DNA of 64,000 bases from Haliclystus octoradiatus (Eukaryota; Cnidaria; Staurozoa; Stauromedusae; Haliclystidae): positions 14,883,807 through 14,947,806 of the forward strand of contig OU744453.1 in the NCBI GenBank assembly GCA_916610825.1, given 5' to 3'. The translations under genes and the position numbers were made by a program. Under the pieces are notes generated by a model, which did no database searches, was not told where the DNA came from, and was given only the letters and a program-made list of their open reading frames with translations. Of this stretch, positions 58,527 to 64,000 are shown piece by piece. Within the stretch, counting starts at the first letter, position 1; each line of letters starts with the position of its first letter.

Positions 58527-61194
58527 CTAACGTTGAGGTTGAATCCGTTGCATTTGCTCATCAGGGTTTTCATCCTCTTCGCTTTCACCACTATCTGATT
58601 CTGAATTCTCAGGAACTCCCAATTGTTCAGCATATCCATTTTGTTCATTATCATCACTTAATTCATCATTAAAACGTTTTCTCGGGTGATATATATGACG
58701 CGGTGTAATAAATCCATTCACTTCGACATCTACTTTAAACGGAGACAACCATTTTACCACTGTTCCTTTCAACCACTGCTTAATACATCTTACTTGTTGA
58801 GTAGGTTTAACCCCAACCAAATCTCCAGCTAGTCCAAATGATTGATCATCTGGACTTCTCTCTTCTATTTCAGTTGATGTTTGGCAATTTGGTACACCTT
58901 TTAAATTACATTTACTATAATTATAAATATGATCAGCAGGTGACATTTTTCCAATTGCCGTTGGAACATGGTTATACCAACTTACAGTTTCAATAATACT
59001 ATGCCCAGTACGCGAGGCGCGTGATTTGATTGTCCGATGATTTCGCTCTATGATACCGTTACCACCAGGCATGTACGCTGCTCGTGAATTTAATGCTACA
59101 TTCCATTCATTACAAAACTTTGTAAATGCAGAACTTTTAAATGAACTATAATTATCCAATAACAATTCTGTTGGTGGTCCTCGCTCAGAAAAAATGCTAT
59201 TCAGCTGAGCAATTATCTCATCATCACAATCATTTCTTATTCGTCGCCAGATGGCAAAACGTGACGGACCAGAGTCAATCACTGTTATAGGTATTTCATA
59301 TTTTCATACTTGGTTACGTCAATACTTAACCGTTGCCAATTCAAGTGAACTGTTAAACTACCATGCTGTTTCGAATAGGCGATGGATCTATAGATTGGCA
59401 CTGAGGACAGGTAGCAATAACATTTTTTATAATTTTCCTTGGTACTTGTATATCCATTTCATTCAATAGCCATTTTGTTTGATCATATCCACAATGGATC
59501 ATATTATGTGCATTTCTTACAGTATTACATAGATTCTGGTCATTTGGAATATTATTAATTGTAGCTGAACAGACTGTTACCTCTTTCTTTAACACAACAA
59601 GCCACGAATTTTTCACTCGAGTTAAAGAATCTACTTTATATTCAGTTCAGATGCAACCAACTTCATATTGATCAGTAACCCATACTCTTTTACTAATGTT
59701 TCGATCACCTCTAATCTTCTACGAATTAACAACTCTCCAAACGCCTTTCTTCTGATTCTATTCTTCTTTGATAATGCATCATTAATCCACCCATACACAA
59801 TCTTTGAGTCAGTTACATTCACATTCCATTTTCCTTTTACAGGGTCATCCCCTTTCAATCTTTGTAATAATTCTTTAACAACTGTAATAATATTTTGAGA
59901 CACAATATCATCCCAATCATAAGCATTTATAGTACGTTTTATAATACTAGTAATAACACGTAGCCAATTTCAAATAGGGTATATACTAACAAGCTTACCA
60001 AATAGTGAGTAACACTGACGCTTTGTTAACTCCTCATCTAAAATAATATCATTAATATGCCAAGAATCTGAGCGTGTCCATATCAAATTACAATTCAATC
60101 GGGAACATTTAAACCCAATACACGTGTTGTTTTTACTGAATTGATAACTTCAGTAGGATTTGCAAATTAACCCTTAATGTTGTAATGTTTATGAACTTTT
60201 TCTGATGAAACTGAACTTGTATTGACGCAAATATCATCTCCATACGAGCTGGTAGCTTTGTTAATTAACGGATCTTGTGCCAACACATATTGCAATATTG
60301 ATGTCATGATCATAGGATGGCTTCACTCAATCCAAACCCTAAACGTGTCAAACACCACAGCTTCGAACGATGTTTTACTGTTGGATAAGGACACAATTCT
60401 TGTTCAATCCGCAACTGTAAATATGCGTCTTTCAAATCTATCATTGTCATTTCTGTTCCTGTTTGACGCCATGACCTCAGCTTTTCTAAACAAATATCAC
60501 TCTTTCCTAAAAAAAACATCAACGTACTGGTTTATTTCACGAAAGTCGAAAATCGGATGCACTTTCTGCTTACTTTCCTGTACGACACTGAACATAGGAA
60601 GTAAATCTTTGGCTTTCCCGTATTTAACCTCATCATATTCAACGATATAACCCTGATCTACCCATTCATCCAATTTACAATCAAAAGTTTTTTGTATCAT
60701 CATTCATATAGTATTGCGATATACAATTTTTCAACAATGTTGGTGGATTGTTATTTTTCCTGTCCAATGCTTTCCATTAAATGTTGCTACAAAATTGTCA
60801 TCTTCAACAGTAACATCAGACGTTCTAGGCAACTGTACATCGATAGATAACACCGCACTTGTTGTGTGTTTAGTCGTACATCTTTATCAGTTAAAACAGT
60901 AACACCACCAATTTTACAAATAACATCCATTCCTAATATTATGTCCACCCCTGACAATAAACGTTCCACAACTAAACAATTAATATTTACATTGACGTCA
61001 TTAATCATTATTGATACTATCGATTCTCCAACAACAGGCACTACTGAACCATTCATCATTTTAATCTGTGAAGATGATCCGGTTATATTACATTGTTTAA
61101 CCAGATTACTTGTAACAACATTCCACGAGCAACCAGTATCAACTGTTTTTGTCACACCATTTACATTTGCTTTAATAATTGGCAACTTAGTCAA
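58527..61194 (-). pseudogene. pol remnant of the 3.8-kb LTR element
   Basis: In minus-strand order. The protease (61194-60787) has VDTGCSWNVV and a GVDIILGMD flap region. RT fragments (60703-60310) have HPIFDFREINQYV and MTMIDLKDAYLQLRI; the later RT motifs with YxDD are missing or out of frame. An RNase H tail is at 59903-59631 (TDSKIVYGWI). The integrase zinc-binding part (59616-59353) has H..H and CPQCQ. The catalytic core (59282-58527) has ELLLDNYSSFKS and GNGIIERNHRTIKSR, then a long acidic C-terminus. The last piece alone is open for 251 codons. Confidence 0.82.
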
Positions 61195-61310
61195 TTGTCC
61201 TGGACCACAGATTCCACATTGCCCACTGCGGTCCGGCTTTCGTTTCCCGGAAATTTATAGCATTGACTTGCCACGTGTCCCAGAACGCCACACCAGACAC
61301 ATCTTAAACT

Positions 61311-61771
61311 TCATGTTTCAGGTTTGTCCTTTGAATAATTTGTACTCGTATCCATTGCTTTTGAATGATTTCTACAATTTCTGGCCATATGGCCAGGTTT
61401 GTTACAGCGATAACTTATTACTATTGTATCATCTTTCCTAATCGATTTACCACCTTGAGCCACACATACTACATCCGCATCAATACCAACTCCAGCTTCT
61501 AATAAAACCCTCGCCTTTGTTACAATTTCTTGGTCTGTCGCATTTACCATTGAACGAAGTTGTAAATCAACAGCTTCTGGCATTAGTACTTTATCTTCAT
61601 CGCTATACCTTTTAAATCGGCTATTGCTTCAACATCGCGACCACCATTCTCCAGCGTCGCCATCGCCATTATATGAACTAATTACATCTGTCAATTTAAT
61701 CTGACAACAGACGAAATTGCCATATCCTTTGTCGTACCAGAACCAGAATTGCCACTTTTATTATCATTCAT
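61311..61771 (-). pseudogene. gag remnant of the 3.8-kb LTR element
   Basis: Begins near 61771 (MNDNKSGNSGSG) and soon hits a stop. After a frame change it shows MPEAVDLQLRSM and a CCHC-like knuckle (YRCNKPGHMARNC). It is much shorter than a normal Gypsy gag, so internal deletion is likely. Confidence 0.65.
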
Positions 61772-61783
61772 GGCCCGTTAGCT

Positions 61784-61988
61784 TGTAAGTAGATTACCTA
61801 CTTTGAAATATGTTATACAGACAAAGAGTCGAATGCAGTTGAACAATAACCAAACTTATTTCTTCACGCCAAAACTATACTGAGGTGCGCACGGAAAATT
61901 GCACGTGCAATCATGAATCTCACTTTGATACATGCCTTGTTTTACATACTTACGTCAATTATAATTATAACACTAAGGTACAATTACA
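61784..61988 (-). repeat. 5' LTR of the 3.8-kb element
   Basis: 205 bp, TGTAATTG...CTTACA on the minus strand, with TGTAA/TTACA inverted ends. No tRNA primer site is evident directly inside (AGCTAACGGGCC). Confidence 0.88.
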
Positions 61989-62375
61989 GTTAAGCGACGA
62001 CGGCAGCATTTGCGCGATGTTGAATTCCTTCGAAACCTTGTCGTTTAACCGATTTTGTCTGATGTGTTGGATCGTGTATTTTCTTTGTCGCATCGTGATG
62101 ACAATCTAGACAATCTAGACAATCCTTTGCAAAACCCCTTTGCCATTGTAAAAAAAAGTGGTAGACCAAAGCAATTATGGATAAATGGAGAGAAATGGTA
62201 TCTAATGACGATTAAAACGATTGCGGAAACCCATCCGTTTTTTAATAACCCATGATGATGATGATGATGATGCATCGTGTTTGATGGCCATTATCGAACG
62301 TCTTTGTTATCCTTTTCGAACCATTCCATTCGAAATGTGTCGAACGCCTTCAGTGTAGTGGCTTCTCCGTGACTT
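61989..62375. mobile_element. MITE of the same family, disrupted (copy 3)
   Basis: Starts GTTAAGCGACGACGGCAGCA and continues CATTTGCGCGATG. The right part (CGAACGTCTTTGTTATC, CGAACCATT, GAAATGTGTCGAACG) matches copy 2 on the opposite strand. A foreign stretch of about 150 bp lies between. The LTR element at 58182 abuts its left edge. Confidence 0.5.
62252..62272 (+). repeat. (ATG)7 microsatellite
   Basis: Seven uninterrupted ATG units. Confidence 0.9.
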
Positions 62376-62784
62376 TAAGTTCAGTGGAAGAGACGACATA
62401 TTTGAAAAGAGGGCGGACATGATTTATTAAGTCAGATGGATATAAGAGGAAAGATCTGTCTTACAAAGTACATAATGTTTCGATCAGTTAACGCTATTTA
62501 AACTCAGAACAAGAAACAGGATGACAAGAGGACTTTACTACATAAAAAGGAGTAATTCAAATTAAGTAGACAGCTCGTTGATTTGCCAAAATAAACAATG
62601 GTTTGAACAACGAATTCATTGTGTATATCCACATTCCGTGAAACCTTTTTGCTTGAATTGAACATAAATTATAAGATTTGACAAATACATGTTGAACCGG
62701 ATGTTGGATGATGAACAATAACGATTACCCGATAAATTGAAAACTGAATAACAATAATAATAAATATACGTACTATCGAGCGAC

Positions 62785-62871
62785 AAAACCAGGACTCGAA
62801 CCAAAATCATCCACACAACGTTCCGGCAATGTTCATTGTCCACTGTGATACGACCTGACCAATGAATTTTT
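62785..62871 (-). repeat. Head of a second tRNA-derived SINE family
   Basis: On the minus strand TATCACAGTGGACAATG (A-box-like) and GGTTCGAGTCCTGG (B box) are spaced as in a tRNA, followed by a TTATTATTG-rich tail. The sequence is unrelated to the other SINE. Confidence 0.6.
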
Positions 62872-63004
62872 CAACACGAGAATTTATTTTATACATCATG
62901 TAATCACTATTTATTCGCATTAGTTCCTAACAGAAGAAAAAGATTAAAACCACATTTTTGGGCTATATCAAAGGGCAAGGGAATCATTCCTATAAAAGGA
63001 CTTT

Positions 63005-63460
63005 CTAAATTCATTCCAATAATAATAATAATAGTAATGTTAAATTTGTAAAGCGCTAAAACTATAAATATTCTAAAGCGCTGTATTTACATATGGTTAT
63101 TTACATTTCATTTCATCTCATTTATTTTTATTTTTTTATTTTTAACATAATTAAGTAAAATACGCTACTCTAAAAGATATGTCTTTAAGCTAACTTTAAA
63201 AATGTCCAATGTTCTACAATTTCTAATCTGCTCCAGCAAGGAATTCCAAACAATTGGGCCAGCTACCGAGACTGACTTTGATTGCGTTTTTGGAACAACA
63301 AGGAGGTTAGACGTTGATGACCTCAATGATGATAATTAACATGCTATCGAAAGCTTAACCTGGAATCCCAAACGAGCTTATGGAGCGCTGGTAACAGATG
63401 CAAATTCTTCATAGGCTATGACAGCAGCTCTTCATTACGCAAATTCCTCTAAAGTCAAGG
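63005..63460. repeat. Repeat with AAAGCGCT motifs
   Basis: TTTGTAAAGCGCTAAAAC, CTAAAGCGCTGTATTTACAT, then TCCAATGTTCTACAATTTC and GGAATTCCAAACAATTGGGC. This resembles a repeat found in many marine invertebrates and related to 45220-45480. Class unknown. Confidence 0.45.
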
Positions 63461-63465
63461 CTTTA

Positions 63466-63534
63466 TCAAGGATTTGAACAACAGTCGATCAGATCTGAAA
63501 TTCGATTGATCTTCCATTTGGCCTAATCTTTCCA
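63466..63534 (-). repeat. tRNA-SINE head fragment
   Basis: GATTTGAACAACAGTCGATC and CTTCCATTTGGCCTAATC match the tRNA head of the SINE at 28950-29036, with a small deletion. Confidence 0.65.
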
Positions 63535-64000
63535 TTATATAACTTTATTAAGAAATTTATGTTTATATTATATGTTTTTTGTGTTGTATTGATGTTTTGC
63601 AGGACACCGACACAAGGATAATATGAAGACAATGTGACGTTAATACTGAAGAAATCAATTCAGAATTGAACATACTATATGCAAATGTATTATTTATTTA
63701 TGAAACTCTTGATAAGACAACACACAGTTATTGGGTTTCCTTCATAATTCACATATTTATTATTTTAAAGGGCTATACACGGGTAAATGCATGACGGCAA
63801 TCGAGATGAAAATCGAAATGACAGGAAAGCTCACATTGGGGATATAAAGCATTATAAGTTCATTGTAAATAATCATTGCATTACTTATTTAGAAGCTTTG
63901 GGTAATCAATCGTGTGGTTAGAATCTCATTTCTATATGGAATCCATGCAAATACTACACTGTATAGAAACATTGAAATTTTAAATTGGCTATGAAGTATA

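Larger units (their letters stand above)
58182..61988 (-). mobile_element. 3.8-kb LTR retrotransposon with intact ends and 5-bp duplication
   Basis: Two 205-bp LTRs flank gag and pol remnants on the minus strand. GTTAA is repeated directly outside both LTRs (58177-58181, 61989-61993). Coding order gag-protease-RT-RNase H-integrase is Gypsy type. It is short for a full element, so gag and parts of RT have been deleted. Confidence 0.88.

Noticed and set aside
60222..61441. 142- and 191-codon plus-strand frames
   Set aside because: Antisense shadows of the protease and RT of the 3.8-kb LTR element.

Overview
The window is nuclear DNA from an animal. It is AT-rich, its genes are split by many GT-AG introns, and most of it is transposon debris. 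The three gene models, the tRNA-derived SINEs and the TAGGCCTA-rich low-GC background would suit a marine invertebrate deuterostome such as a tunicate or echinoderm, but nothing in the sequence fixes the phylum.

Positions 1-12.2 kb (minus strand) hold the first four coding exons of a mitochondrial crotonase-family enoyl-CoA hydratase (AUH/ECHDC2 type). Its remaining exons lie beyond the left edge. Intron 3 carries a 6.1-kb DNA transposon (2352-8475) with CCCTGC terminal inverted repeats, TTCATGAAC-rich 48-bp subterminal repeats and two convergent genes. One encodes a small chromo/Tudor-like protein and the other is a decayed transposase-like gene. A Tigger-type MITE and a Penelope-like fragment have landed inside it. 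Two MITEs lie just downstream of exon 4.

Positions 13.4-30.9 kb (minus strand) hold a complete 12-exon gene for a 365-residue seven-pass membrane protein that matches TMEM116, a GPCR-like orphan. All splice phases close into one reading frame. Its introns hold hAT-like, Tigger-like and other MITEs, SINE copies and a TA-flanked 1.76-kb TIR element. Two hAT-like MITEs end 7 and 15 bp from splice donors.

Positions 31-38 kb are intergenic and full of repeats: a PIF/Harbinger-like element nested in a tRNA-SINE (TAA duplication), a Mutator-like TIR element (9-bp duplication) and several hairpins. Positions 38.3-38.6 kb encode a small secreted PAN/apple-like exon. Positions 39.4-44.2 kb hold a LINE endonuclease fragment cut by a Ty3/Gypsy element. 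That element resembles CsRn1: it has a 171-bp LTR and a primer site complementary to tRNA-Trp.

Positions 46.7-58.1 kb (plus strand) hold a secreted-type gene built from tandem phase 1-1 thrombospondin type-1 (TSP1) repeat exons and ending in a small C-type-lectin-like domain. Two TSP1 exon types and their introns have been duplicated, partly inverted and partly lost. One exon carries an in-frame TGA. A second, 3.8-kb LTR element (205-bp LTRs, 5-bp GTTAA duplication) starts 42 bp after the stop codon. The last 2 kb hold more MITE, SINE and repeat fragments and no recognised gene.
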